A DNA stretch of 30,833 nucleotides, from NCBI GenBank assembly GCA_046756245.1, contig JBHHVZ010000028.1:1-30833 (forward strand). The letters run 5' to 3'. The stretch is from G021776435 sp046756245 (GTDB taxonomy: Bacteria; Pseudomonadota; Alphaproteobacteria; Caulobacterales; Parvularculaceae). The notes under the pieces were generated by a model. It had not been told where the DNA came from. It worked only from the letters and a program-made list of their open reading frames with translations, and did no database searches. The position numbers and the translations under genes were made by a program. Below, in pieces: positions 15,007 through 22,998 of this stretch (its first letter is position 1; the number at the start of each line of letters is the position of its first letter).

Positions 15007-15974
15007 AGCGAAACTCCTTCCGTCAGGAAAAACAGCGCCGCAATGAATCCGAAATAAGCAAGCGTCATGAACAAGCCTGTCGCCCTGCCAATATCGCGCC
15101 GCCAAAGAATGAAATAAAGCAGTACGACCGCAGCGCCAAGCATAACGGGCATGTCGACGCGCAGGGTCGTCGGATCGAATACTGCGCGTCCCGCCAGTCC
15201 GGCTGCGCCGCCGACCGCGAGTATGTTGAAAATATTGGATCCGACAATATTACCGATGGCCACGTCCGATTTCCTGTGGAAAGCGGCGGCGAGAACCGTC
15301 GCCAGTTCAGGCAGGGACGTGCCGAAGGCGACAATGGTCAGTCCGATCGCTTCTTCACGCACGCCGAGATCGGCGGCGAGCGCGGACGCATGTGTGACGA
15401 GCAAATGCGCGCCGGCGGGCAGGCCGACCAGACCGGCGATCAGAAAGAACAGCGTCTTGAATGAAACGCCCGTGATCTGCGCATATTCTTCGATCTCGTC
15501 CAGAACCGGCTCGTCGTCAGCGCCGCGCAGGGCGCGCACGAACATGTAAGCGATGTATAGCAGAATGCCCGCGAACAGAGCGCCGCCGATTACGGTGTCG
15601 AGAACGCCCGATGAATACGCCACAAAGGCGAAAAGGGCCGTCGCCAGCGCCATGATCACGCCGTGGCGGCGCAACCCTTTCACATGCGCGGAGATTGGAT
15701 AGACGATGGCGGGCGCGCCCAGCACGAGAAGCGTATTGGCGATATTCGATCCGATGATATTGCCGATCGCGATGCCGGCGCTGTTGGAGAGAACCGCCTG
15801 AACGGACACGACGAGCTCCGGCGCTGACGTGCCGAATGCGACGATTGTCAAACTGATGACGAGCGCCGGTATTTTCAATGCGGACGCAAGGCCGACAGCG
15901 CCCCGGACCAGCAAATCTCCCGCCGCCAGCAACAGGACAAGGCCGATTGCGATTAATAGTATGTCGGCGATCAT
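15003..15974 (-). CDS. Calcium/sodium antiporter, CaCA family (YrbG-like)
   Basis: The 323-residue product is a ten-helix inner membrane cation antiporter. It has the two inverted alpha repeats of the family: IVAFGTSAPELVVSVQA with IGNIIGSNIANT in the first half and IVAFGTSLPELATVLAA with IGNIVGSNIFN in the second half. These hold the acidic and Asn residues that bind the exchanged cations. An acidic cytoplasmic loop (RGADDEPVLDEIEEY) separates the halves. GGAG precedes the ATG at 15974. The stop overlaps the TTG start of the SDR gene, so expression is coupled to the pterin genes although no functional link is obvious. Confidence 0.94.
   Translation of the reverse strand: MIADILLIAIGLVLLLAAGDLLVRGAVGLASALKIPALVISLTIVAFGTSAPELVVSVQAVLSNSAGIAIGNIIGSNIANTLLVLGAPAIVYPISAHVKGLRRHGVIMALATALFAFVAYSSGVLDTVIGGALFAGILLYIAYMFVRALRGADDEPVLDEIEEYAQITGVSFKTLFFLIAGLVGLPAGAHLLVTHASALAADLGVREEAIGLTIVAFGTSLPELATVLAAAFHRKSDVAIGNIVGSNIFNILAVGGAAGLAGRAVFDPTTLRVDMPVMLGAAVVLLYFILWRRDIGRATGLFMTLAYFGFIAALFFLTEGVSL
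15014..15021 (-). promoter_or_regulatory. Ribosome binding site fixing a TTG start
   Basis: On the minus strand GGAAGGAG lies seven bases before TTG 15006. It sits inside the last codons of the antiporter gene and supports the TTG as the true start of the pteridine reductase-like SDR. Confidence 0.75.
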
Positions 15975-16083
15975 GGCGCTCCGATTCCGGCTCCGCCGCC
16001 GTATTCGGCCGTAAGGCGGGACGCCGCGCTGGGATGGGATATGCGTTCGGCCGACGCCGGTTCAAGGGCCGGCTTGGGCGTTC

Positions 16084-16164
16084 TCAGTCCAAGCGTCCCT
16101 TTTCGAGGATGTTCAAGGCCGCCAGGAACAACAGAAATGCAAGAATTATGTAAAGCCCGGACAT
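16084..16164 (-). CDS. 26-residue single-span membrane protein
   Basis: An ATG at 16164 with GGAGGGG just upstream (16169–16175) opens a frame of 26 codons before TGA. The product begins MSGLYIILAFLLFLAALN, a single hydrophobic helix, and ends ILEKGRLD, a short charged cytoplasmic or periplasmic tail. That is the form of real small membrane proteins such as KdpF or CydX, though the sequence matches neither. The antiporter gene starts 109 bases downstream on the same strand. I do not recognise the family; a subunit or regulator of the antiporter or a general membrane microprotein are both possible. It is too short for ordinary gene callers. Confidence 0.62.
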   Translation of the reverse strand: MSGLYIILAFLLFLAALNILEKGRLD

Positions 16165-16400
16165 GTATCCCCTCCAGCCGTCAGGTGATTTCCGCCCTTA
16201 TAAGGGCCATTGCGGTGTGCGTCACCCCTGTGGCCGGCCCGCGGCCCGTCGTTCCCGGCGCCGGTCAATGACGCTTTTTATTGAAAAATAACGATTTCGC
16301 TTAAATCCGGGGCAACTTTCAAAGACGGCGTTCACGCAATTGTGGGACGATGCCGGCGTTCGGGAATTCAGGAGAGATTGCGGGGGACAGGAGATCGAAC

Positions 16401-16856
16401 ATGCGGGCGATCGTGCTAGAAAAGCCGCCGGTCGGCGTTACGGAGCGCCGGCTGACGCGGCGCGTTCACGCGGTCTGGGAGCAGCTCAAAGGTGAAAAAC
16501 TGCCTGACTGGCGGACTATCCGGCGGGCCGATATGAACGACGACTGGGCGTGGTGTTTCGCCGTCGACTGGCGATTGAGCCAGCGCTACCCCTATTTCAT
16601 TTATCTTGGGGATCAGCTTTCATCCTTTTCGAACGTATTTCTATCCGGCGCGCGCGAGTGCGAAACGACTCTGCTCGAAAAGGCGACCCAGTGGATGAGC
16701 GAAGCCGCGCGCGATTGCGCGCCGTCATTTCACGACGACGACGTGACTCTTTATGACGGCCGGCGCGCATTGCTTCGAAGCGTAATATTGCCGCTCGCCG
16801 ATGACGGTGAGACAGTCACGCACATACTCGGCGCAGCGAATGGACGATTCGTCTGA
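16401..16856 (+). CDS. PAS_5-family PAS domain protein
   Basis: The 151-residue product matches the short single-domain PAS_5 proteins of Alphaproteobacteria: TRRVHAVWEQLKGEKLPDW, IRRADMNDDWAWCFAVDW, YPYFIYLGDQLSSFSNVFLSG, LYDGRRALLRSVILPLADDG and a terminal HILGAANGRF. No kinase or DNA-binding domain is fused to it. PAS domains sense small ligands or redox state, or mediate protein contacts; which applies here is unknown. I chose the ATG at 16401 because AGGAG lies about eight bases upstream; the in-frame start at 16350 is weaker. It converges with the CPBP protease gene. Confidence 0.84.
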   Translation: MRAIVLEKPPVGVTERRLTRRVHAVWEQLKGEKLPDWRTIRRADMNDDWAWCFAVDWRLSQRYPYFIYLGDQLSSFSNVFLSGARECETTLLEKATQWMSEAARDCAPSFHDDDVTLYDGRRALLRSVILPLADDGETVTHILGAANGRFV

Positions 16857-16865
16857 TACGCAAAC

Positions 16866-17480
16866 TCATTCGCCGCATTTATTCTGTGAACGGTAGGTCA
16901 ACATCGCTCGCCGCGTCATTTCGAGCGCTGCCAGATCGTAAAGCATATGCGTGAGAACAGGCGCAGTCAGATCGCCCGTCAGATAAAAGACAACGCCGAA
17001 ATAAACCCCGATAAATCCTGCCGCGACCGCATAAAATGCATTGTGCGCATGTAAAATCGCAAACAGAATATTGGGGGCGATGATAGCCGCCCATACCGGC
17101 GCGAACCCGTCGATCCATGTCTGCAATACGCCGCGAAACAGAAATTCCTCGCCAACGCCTGCGCCAATAGCAAGCAGCAAAATACGCGACGGCGTCAGCG
17201 TGAATCCAAGACCGGAAAAGAGATCCAGTTGCGCCCGCCTGAGACGGGCGAAAAATCTGTTGGCGGTTTTGGAAAACCAGTAATTGAAGAGAAGCGGAGG
17301 CAGGGTTGCGACGGCGCCTGCGAATATCGCTTCTTGAGAAAAACCGATTTGTGAAAGCGGCTGCGCTTGCAGCAAGGCGCCGAGAATCAGCGCAGCGACA
17401 AATGCGCCAGCGGAGCCTGCGAAGACGAAGGTGAAGCGTCTGGCGTCTTTCGGTGCTGCGCCGGCGTTGGGTTCATTCAT
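16866..17480 (-). CDS. CPBP-family intramembrane metalloprotease
   Basis: The 204-residue product is a membrane protein with about six hydrophobic segments and the CPBP (Abi, CAAX protease-like) motifs: GVGEEFLFRGVLQ with Glu111, Glu112 and Arg116, then NILFAILHAHN with His144, and LTHMLYDLAAL with His178. These residues form the glutamate/histidine active site known from Rce1-type proteases. Bacterial members take part in peptide maturation, self-immunity or regulated membrane proteolysis; no bacteriocin gene lies nearby, so no specific role can be assigned. Confidence 0.88.
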   Translation of the reverse strand: MNEPNAGAAPKDARRFTFVFAGSAGAFVAALILGALLQAQPLSQIGFSQEAIFAGAVATLPPLLFNYWFSKTANRFFARLRRAQLDLFSGLGFTLTPSRILLLAIGAGVGEEFLFRGVLQTWIDGFAPVWAAIIAPNILFAILHAHNAFYAVAAGFIGVYFGVVFYLTGDLTAPVLTHMLYDLAALEMTRRAMLTYRSQNKCGE

Positions 17481-17832
17481 TGAATTTGTCGTCCTTTCAC
17501 TGCCGGCCTCATTGGATCGGCGCCGCTCAAAAAAGAAAAGCGACTGGACTCAAAGCCCGTTGATGGCGAACGATTCCGACCAATGACATATTTAAGGTTG
17601 AGCAAATCATCCAGCTCCCGCGCTGCGATAATCGTTACATGCCGCGCAGCGCCCTATAAATGCTCACTTCGCCCGTCTCAACATGAGCGAAAAGCAAGTA
17701 AAAACCTGTTTACCGTGTATCTGAAAGCGTTTATCACCTGAAATCGGCCGAAAAAGTTACGCCGTTAGAAGACGGGCGGGCAGGGGGGGGGTCGGCGACA
17801 CTCATCGGACAAATAATGAGGAAGGGGACATC
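17481..17832. other. Gene-free region between CPBP protease and acidic protein genes
   Basis: This divergent spacer is richer in A and T than its flanks and should hold the promoters of both neighbours. A 52-codon open frame on the plus strand (17583–17741) has no ribosome site and no recognisable content. The clearest local feature is a run of nine G at 17783–17791, listed separately. I could not place a convincing -35/-10 pair. Confidence 0.5.
17783..17791. repeat. Run of nine G residues
   Basis: A homopolymer of nine G lies 41 bases before the start of the acidic membrane-anchored protein and follows a G-rich stretch (GACGGGCGGGCA). Runs of this kind can slip during replication. It is outside any credible reading frame, so a change of length could alter promoter or leader spacing but not the protein. 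Confidence 0.7.
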
Positions 17833-18294
17833 ATGCTGAGAATCCTTCTGGTCATCGCCGTTGCGCTGGCGATTATCATCGGACTGATGCGGCTTACGGG
17901 CGGCGATACGACGGATCTGGAGACGACCGCAACCGAGGCCGTCGAAGAAGTTGGCGATTTTATCGAAGAAGCCGGCGACGCTGTGGAAGCCGCCACCGAT
18001 GCGGTCGCAGAAGACGACGCCGCTGCCGACTCTTCCGACGAAACTGCAGATGACGCCGACGAAGCGGCCGAACCAATGGCCGAGAAGGCAGGCGCGATCG
18101 TTGATGAAGCTGAAAACGCTGTCGACGAAGCCGGCGACGAAGCGCATGACGCAGCCGCCGATGTCGCCGACGAGACGGCTGCGCAAGCTGAAGAGGCCGT
18201 CGAGGAAGTCGTTGACGACAGCGAAAAAGGCGATGACGCCTCCGCCGAGGAATCAACATCCGATGAGCCGTCGGGCGACGAAGCGCCTCAGTAA
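17833..18294 (+). CDS. Membrane-anchored Ala/Asp/Glu-rich acidic protein
   Basis: The 153-residue product starts with MLRILLVIAVALAIIIGLMRL, a single membrane anchor or uncleaved signal, then consists almost entirely of Ala, Glu, Asp, Val and a few Ser and Thr (for example EEVGDFIEEAGDAVEAATDA). The pattern of small hydrophobic residues every three to four positions suggests long amphipathic or LEA-like helices, grading to disorder at the C-terminus (SDEPSGDEAPQ). No catalytic motif is present. AAGGGG lies six bases before the ATG and a terminator follows, so it is a single-gene unit. Function is unknown; an acidic periplasmic spacer or protective protein is possible. Confidence 0.7.
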   Translation: MLRILLVIAVALAIIIGLMRLTGGDTTDLETTATEAVEEVGDFIEEAGDAVEAATDAVAEDDAAADSSDETADDADEAAEPMAEKAGAIVDEAENAVDEAGDEAHDAAADVADETAAQAEEAVEEVVDDSEKGDDASAEESTSDEPSGDEAPQ

Positions 18295-18340
18295 AAAATA
18301 TCTTCATATTCGCCGGCTCTTGCCTGCGGATGGTCCATGG

Positions 18341-18372
18341 AAGCGCCGTCTTTTTCAAAGGCGGCGCTTTTT
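18341..18372 (+). terminator. Rho-independent terminator after acidic protein gene
   Basis: AAGCGCCG (18341–18348) pairs with CGGCGCTT (18362–18369), and the stem can continue inward through TCTTT and AAAGG with one wobble pair. Five T residues run from 18368 to 18372. It lies 46 bases after the stop codon. Confidence 0.82.
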
Positions 18373-18479
18373 GGTTAAGGAGTTGGTTATCTTAACTTCG
18401 AAAATTTTAACAATCTGGAAGGACGCTGCGTCGTAAATCTCGAATTAACAGGAGGGGGACTTATTGAGGAGGCGAGGGA

Positions 18480-18830
18480 GTGACGAAAGCGGCGTTGATC
18501 GATCTTGATCATCTGGAAAAGTACGTTGCGGGCGACGACGCGCTGCGAGATGAAATCTTGTTGATCTTTGAAGAGCAGGTCGACAACTGGATCAGGCTAC
18601 TAAATCCTCACCAGGCGGACGAAGTGTGGCGCGAGGCGGCGCATGCGCTAAAAGGCGCTTCAAGGGGCGTCGGGGCGTGGGCGGCGGGCGACCTTTGCGA
18701 AGAAGCGGAATCGCTGATCGGCCCTGATAAACACGATCCGGTTGCACGTGCGGCGCTGCTTAAAGAACTGCGCGCCAATCTTGACGCCGTCTTGAATCAC
18801 GCAAAAGAATTGCGCGACAAACACTTCTGA
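18480..18830 (+). CDS. Stand-alone histidine phosphotransfer (HPt) protein
   Basis: The 116-residue product is a helical HPt domain with the motif AAHALKGASRGVGA, in which His55 is the expected phosphoacceptor. It begins with DLDHLEKYVAGDDALRDEILLIFEEQV, as in many HPt domains. It starts at a GTG with GAGGAGGCGAGGGA directly upstream. Such proteins pass phosphate between a hybrid kinase and a response regulator; neither candidate partner is in this neighbourhood, and the EnvZ/OmpR-like pair at 5–7 kb would not need one. The gene converges with the VWA protein gene. Confidence 0.87.
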   Translation: MTKAALIDLDHLEKYVAGDDALRDEILLIFEEQVDNWIRLLNPHQADEVWREAAHALKGASRGVGAWAAGDLCEEAESLIGPDKHDPVARAALLKELRANLDAVLNHAKELRDKHF

Positions 18831-18868
18831 CGAGCGCTGCGCGCCGCGCCGGCGCCCGCGTCGCCGGT

Positions 18869-20044
18869 TCACCTTCTCAATTCGCTCATGGCTGCATCGA
18901 CGCCGGCGAGCGTAAGAGGATACATGCGTTCTCCAAACAGGTCGCGAATGAGTTGCGTCGAGGGTGTGTACCGCCAGCTGTCTTTCCGGATGGGATTTAG
19001 CCAAACGGCGCTTTCGTAAACCTCAAGAAGGCGTCTGAGCCAGACGGCGCCGGCTTCTTCATTGAAATATTCAACCGACCCGCCCGGTACGGTGATTTCA
19101 TAGGGGCTCATCGACGCGTCGCCGACGAAGATGACCTTGTAATCGTGGGGGTAGGTATGAAGGACCCGCCAGGTGGGTATTTTCTCCGTCCAGCGTCGTC
19201 GGTTGTCTTTCCAGACGTAATCGTAGAGGCAGTTATGGAAGTAGAAATATTCCATGTGCTTGAACTCGGCGCGCGCGGCGGAAAAGAGCTCCTCGCACAC
19301 GCGCACGAACGGATCCATCGATCCGCCTACGTCAAAAAATAGTAGAACCTTGATCGCGTTGCGTCGTTCGGGACGCAGTTTGATGTCGAGAAATCCGGCG
19401 CGCGCGGCGGCGTCGATGGTGGCGTCGAGGTCGAACTCCTCGGCGGCGCCGGTGCGCGCGAAACGCCGCAAGCGACGCAGCGCGAGCTTGATGTTGCGGA
19501 CGCCGAGTTCAATTTGGTCGTCGAGATTTCTGTATTCGCGCCTGTCCCAGACTTTGACGGCGCGGCCCTGGCGCTTGCCGGCTCCTCCAATCCGCACGCC
19601 TTCCGGATTATAACCGCCTGACCCGAAGGGCGACGTTCCCCCGGTCCCGATCCACTTCGAACCGCCGTGATGGCGCTCTTTTTGCTCTTCAAGCCGTTTT
19701 CTGAGGGTTTCCATCAGCTTGTCCCAACCGCCGAGCGCCTCGATCTGGCGCTTGTCCTCCTCCGTGAAGTAGCGTTCGGTCAATAGTTTCAGCCAGTCTT
19801 CCGGGATTTCCGCGGCGCGTTCTTCCTCGACCGTTTCGAGGCCCTCGAAAACATGACCGAACACCCGGTCGAATTTGTCGAGATTGCGTTCGTCCTTCAC
19901 CAGCGCAGCGCGTGAGAGATAGTAAAAATCCTCCACCCGGCGATTGGCCAGATTGGCGTTCATCGCCTCCATCAGAGTCAGATATTCGCGCAGCGAGACC
20001 GGCAGTCCGGCCGCTTTGAGGGCGTGGAAGAATTTCGCAAACAT
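18869..20044 (-). CDS. CoxE-type VWA domain protein
   Basis: The 391-residue product has the N-terminal helical region of the family (FHALKAAGLPVSLREYLTL), a linker rich in Gly around residues 128–158 (GGSKWIGTGGTSPFG), then a von Willebrand A domain with the metal site DVGGSMD at 238–244. That DxGxS variant is normal for the CoxE-like group. A YFYFHNCLYDYVW segment and a VFVGDASMSPYEI segment follow. These proteins usually act with a MoxR-type AAA ATPase in assembling or activating metalloenzymes. No MoxR gene is adjacent: the next gene is the divergent rfbB. Confidence 0.89.
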   Translation of the reverse strand: MFAKFFHALKAAGLPVSLREYLTLMEAMNANLANRRVEDFYYLSRAALVKDERNLDKFDRVFGHVFEGLETVEEERAAEIPEDWLKLLTERYFTEEDKRQIEALGGWDKLMETLRKRLEEQKERHHGGSKWIGTGGTSPFGSGGYNPEGVRIGGAGKRQGRAVKVWDRREYRNLDDQIELGVRNIKLALRRLRRFARTGAAEEFDLDATIDAAARAGFLDIKLRPERRNAIKVLLFFDVGGSMDPFVRVCEELFSAARAEFKHMEYFYFHNCLYDYVWKDNRRRWTEKIPTWRVLHTYPHDYKVIFVGDASMSPYEITVPGGSVEYFNEEAGAVWLRRLLEVYESAVWLNPIRKDSWRYTPSTQLIRDLFGERMYPLTLAGVDAAMSELRR

Positions 20045-20186
20045 GCGCGCATACTAACCGCCGCGGCCGGTCTCGGCGAGCGCCGGGAGCAGAGTGTCGG
20101 AGTTGACGAAGGCCGACCGCCGGGAGGTGGCGTTTCGGCGCGCAGGGCGATATGAAGGCTCTGAACAACCACAGGCTGAGGGTCGA

Positions 20187-21251
20187 ATGAAATTGCTGGT
20201 AACCGGCGGGGCGGGCTTTATCGGATCCGCCGTCGTGCGTTGCGCGCTCGATGACGGGCGCGCGGTGGTCAATCTGGACAAGCTCACCTACGCCGCCAAT
20301 CTCGACAATCTGAAAGGATTCGACGACCGGCCTGATTACAGTTTCGTTCAGGCCGACATTTGCGACGGCGCGGCGGTGAGCGACGCGCTTGCGCGCCACC
20401 AGCCTGATGCGATCATGCATCTGGCGGCGGAAAGTCATGTGGACCGCTCGATCGACGGGCCCGGCGCCTTTGTCGAAACTAATATTGTCGGCACCTACAC
20501 GCTGCTGACCGAGGCACGGCGCTATTACGAATCACTGCCTGGCGGGCGCAAAGAGAAATTTCGATTTCACCATGTATCGACCGACGAAGTATACGGCGCG
20601 CTCGGTGCGGAGGGGCTGTTTACGGAAGAAACGCCATACCGGCCGAATTCGCCCTATTCGGCGTCCAAGGCGTCGTCGGATTTTCTGGCGCGGGCGTGGT
20701 TTGAGACCTTTGGGCTCCCCGTCGTCACGAGCAACTGCTCGAACAATTACGGACCGTTCCAATTTCCCGAAAAGTTGATTCCTGTCGTCATTCTGGCCGC
20801 GCTTGAGGGGAGGCCGATACCGGTCTACGGCGCCGGCGAAAATGTGCGGGACTGGCTTTACGTGGAAGATCACGCCAAAGCGCTTCTGCTGATTATGGAC
20901 AAGGGGCGGCTTGGCGAAACCTACAATGTCGGCGGCGCCAACGAGCGTCGTAACATTGATCTTGTACGCACAATCTGCGCGCTGATGAATGATATGGCTC
21001 CGAAAGACGCCCCCCACGAAAGCCTGATTGAATTTGTCGCCGACAGGCCGGGCCATGATCTGCGTTATGCGATCGACGCTTCAAAAATCCAGCGCGAACT
21101 CGGCTGGCGGCCTGGCGTCAGCGTTGACGAGGGGTTGCGCAAAACTGTCCGCTGGTATCTCGACAATCGCTGGTGGTGGGAGAAGCTGCGCGCAAGCGGG
21201 CACGACGAAATGCGGCTTGGACTTGGCGCAAACAAGGATAAATCGTTGTGA
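20187..21251 (+). CDS. rfbB: dTDP-glucose 4,6-dehydratase
   Basis: RfbB (RmlB) converts dTDP-glucose to dTDP-4-keto-6-deoxyglucose using bound NAD. The 354-residue product has the Rossmann motif LLVTGGAGFIGSAVV, the AAESHVDRSIDGP block, the THR/Asp-Glu active-site segment STDEVYGALG and the catalytic YSASKASSDFLARAW (Tyr and Lys), then TSNCSNNYGPFQFPEKLIP. I chose the ATG at 20187, with GAGGG upstream and the usual MKLLVTGGAG beginning, over an in-frame start 31 codons earlier. It is the first gene of rfbBDAC, and its stop overlaps the rfbD start as GTGA. Confidence 0.97.
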   Translation: MKLLVTGGAGFIGSAVVRCALDDGRAVVNLDKLTYAANLDNLKGFDDRPDYSFVQADICDGAAVSDALARHQPDAIMHLAAESHVDRSIDGPGAFVETNIVGTYTLLTEARRYYESLPGGRKEKFRFHHVSTDEVYGALGAEGLFTEETPYRPNSPYSASKASSDFLARAWFETFGLPVVTSNCSNNYGPFQFPEKLIPVVILAALEGRPIPVYGAGENVRDWLYVEDHAKALLLIMDKGRLGETYNVGGANERRNIDLVRTICALMNDMAPKDAPHESLIEFVADRPGHDLRYAIDASKIQRELGWRPGVSVDEGLRKTVRWYLDNRWWWEKLRASGHDEMRLGLGANKDKSL

Positions 21252-22126
21252 AACTGCTGGTATTCGGCGAAACCGGCCAGGTGGCGCGCGAACTCAAACG
21301 CGCCGCCGCTGAACGGCGGATCGAAGGAACCTTTTTATCTCGGGCGCAGGCTGATTTTGACAATCCGCCGGAACTGGAGGATGTCCTTGAATCAGTCGAC
21401 GCCGATATTGTCATCATCGCCGCCGCTTACACGGCTGTCGACAAGGCGGAAGACGACAAAGCCGCCGCGTTTCGGATCAACGCCGAGGCGCCCGGCGCGA
21501 TCGCGGCCGCCTGTGCGGCCCGCGGTCTGCCGCTCATCCATTTATCCACGGATTTCGTATTCGACGGAGCGGCGGATCGACCATATGTGGAAGTCGATCG
21601 GCCAAATCCCTTGAGCGTTTATGGCGCGAGCAAACTGGCGGGCGAAAAAGCCGTTCTTGATTCAGGCGCGCGGGCTGTCATTCTCAGAACCTCGTGGGTT
21701 TTCGCCGGGCACGGCCATAATTTCGTACGCACAATGCTGCGCCTTGGCGAAACGCGCCCGGCGCTTGATATCGTCGCCGATCAGATCGGCGGACCGACCC
21801 CGGCGCGCGACATAGCGGAAACCCTTTTGACTGTCGCTGCGGCGTTGCAGGAAGGCGCGAAAGGCGGCGTCTATCATTATCAAGGCGGGCCGCCGGCGAG
21901 TTGGGCGGATTTCGCGCGCGCGATTTTCGACGCCGCCGGCATGGCGACTGTCGTCAACGACATACCGACAGGCGCGTATCCGGCGCCTGCACAACGTCCC
22001 GCCTATTCTGTTATGAACTGCGCAAAGATTATGACGGATTTCGGCGTTCCCGCGCCGGACTGGCGAAAAGGCGCCGTTGAGGCCGTGCGTGACCTATTGA
22101 TGCAAGGCGAGGGAGTCGATCAATGA
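21248..22126 (+). CDS. rfbD: dTDP-4-dehydrorhamnose reductase
   Basis: RfbD (RmlD) reduces dTDP-4-keto-L-rhamnose to dTDP-L-rhamnose with NAD(P)H, the last step of the pathway. The 292-residue product has MKLLVFGETGQVARELKRA, the IIAAAYTAVDKAEDDK block, STDFVFDG, the catalytic YGASKLAGE and RTSWVFAGHGHNFVRTML. The GTG start overlaps the rfbB stop by four bases, and its own stop overlaps the rfbA start (ATGA), so the operon is tightly coupled. Confidence 0.96.
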   Translation: MKLLVFGETGQVARELKRAAAERRIEGTFLSRAQADFDNPPELEDVLESVDADIVIIAAAYTAVDKAEDDKAAAFRINAEAPGAIAAACAARGLPLIHLSTDFVFDGAADRPYVEVDRPNPLSVYGASKLAGEKAVLDSGARAVILRTSWVFAGHGHNFVRTMLRLGETRPALDIVADQIGGPTPARDIAETLLTVAAALQEGAKGGVYHYQGGPPASWADFARAIFDAAGMATVVNDIPTGAYPAPAQRPAYSVMNCAKIMTDFGVPAPDWRKGAVEAVRDLLMQGEGVDQ

Positions 22127-22998
22127 AAGGAATTGTCCTGGCGGGGGGCGCAGGGACGCGGCTGCATCCGATCACGCGGGCCGTCTGCAAACAGCTCTTG
22201 CCGGTCTACGACAAGCCGATGATCTATTATCCGGTGACGACGCTGATGCTGGCCGGCATACGCGATATATTGATCATCACGACGCCGGAGGACCGGGCGA
22301 TTTTCGAACGTCTTCTCGGGGACGGATCCGAATGGGGCGTGCGCTTCGAATACGCCGTTCAACCGCAACCGGAAGGCCTGGCGCAGGCGTTTCTAATCGG
22401 CGAAGATTTCATTGCCGGCGATAAATCCGTTTTGGTTCTGGGAGACAATATCTTCTATGGACACGGGCTGGACGGGCTTTTGCTCGAAGCGGCGAGCCTT
22501 GAAGCGGGCGCCGCCGTCTTCGGCAGCCATGTTCAGGATCCCGAGCGCTATGGAGTCGTCGAGTTCGACGAAAACGGAAAAGCTGTCAGCATCGAAGAAA
22601 AGCCGGAAAAGCCAAAATCGAATTATGCGGTGACGGGGCTTTATTTCTACGACGAGACCGTTTGCGACCGCGCCCGCAAGGTCAAGCCGTCAGCGCGTGG
22701 CGAGCTTGAAATCACCACGCTCAACCAGATGTATCTCGATGACGGAGCGCTCCAGGTGAAACTTCTGGGCCGCGGTTTTGCGTGGCTCGATACAGGCACT
22801 TGCGATTCTCTGATGCAGGCGACGCATTTCGTTCAGACGCTGGAAGCGCGGCAAGGGCTTAAGATTGGCTGCGTCGAGGAAGCGGCCTGGCGCATGGGAT
22901 TCATTGACGACGCCAAATTACGCGCGCTCGCCGGGGCGCTCGCCAAAAGCGGCTACGGCGACTATTTGCTGCAACTTCTCAAGGAGGACGGGAAATAA
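22123..22998 (+). CDS. rfbA: Glucose-1-phosphate thymidylyltransferase
   Basis: RfbA (RmlA) joins dTTP and glucose-1-phosphate to give dTDP-glucose, the committed first step. The 291-residue product has the nucleotidyltransferase signature KGIVLAGGAGTRLHPITRA followed by KQLLPVYDKPMIYYP, then LGDNIFYGHGL and IEEKPEKPKSNYAVTGLYFYD, and a C-terminal part ending SGYGDYLLQLL as in RmlA1-type enzymes. It starts inside the rfbD stop (ATGA), and rfbC begins directly after its stop. Confidence 0.97.
   Translation: MKGIVLAGGAGTRLHPITRAVCKQLLPVYDKPMIYYPVTTLMLAGIRDILIITTPEDRAIFERLLGDGSEWGVRFEYAVQPQPEGLAQAFLIGEDFIAGDKSVLVLGDNIFYGHGLDGLLLEAASLEAGAAVFGSHVQDPERYGVVEFDENGKAVSIEEKPEKPKSNYAVTGLYFYDETVCDRARKVKPSARGELEITTLNQMYLDDGALQVKLLGRGFAWLDTGTCDSLMQATHFVQTLEARQGLKIGCVEEAAWRMGFIDDAKLRALAGALAKSGYGDYLLQLLKEDGK

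Noticed and set aside
16866..17480. Bacteriocin self-immunity role for the CPBP protease
   Set aside because: No small leader peptide or bacteriocin export gene lies nearby; the family alone does not justify that call.
17583..17741. A 52-codon open frame in the spacer before the acidic protein gene
   Set aside because: It has no ribosome site, no hydrophobic or conserved segment, and a composition like random A/T-rich spacer.
18385..18405. TTAAC...TTTTAAC pair upstream of the HPt gene as a CtrA box
   Set aside because: The spacing between the TTAA units is eleven bases, not seven, so it does not fit the known motif.
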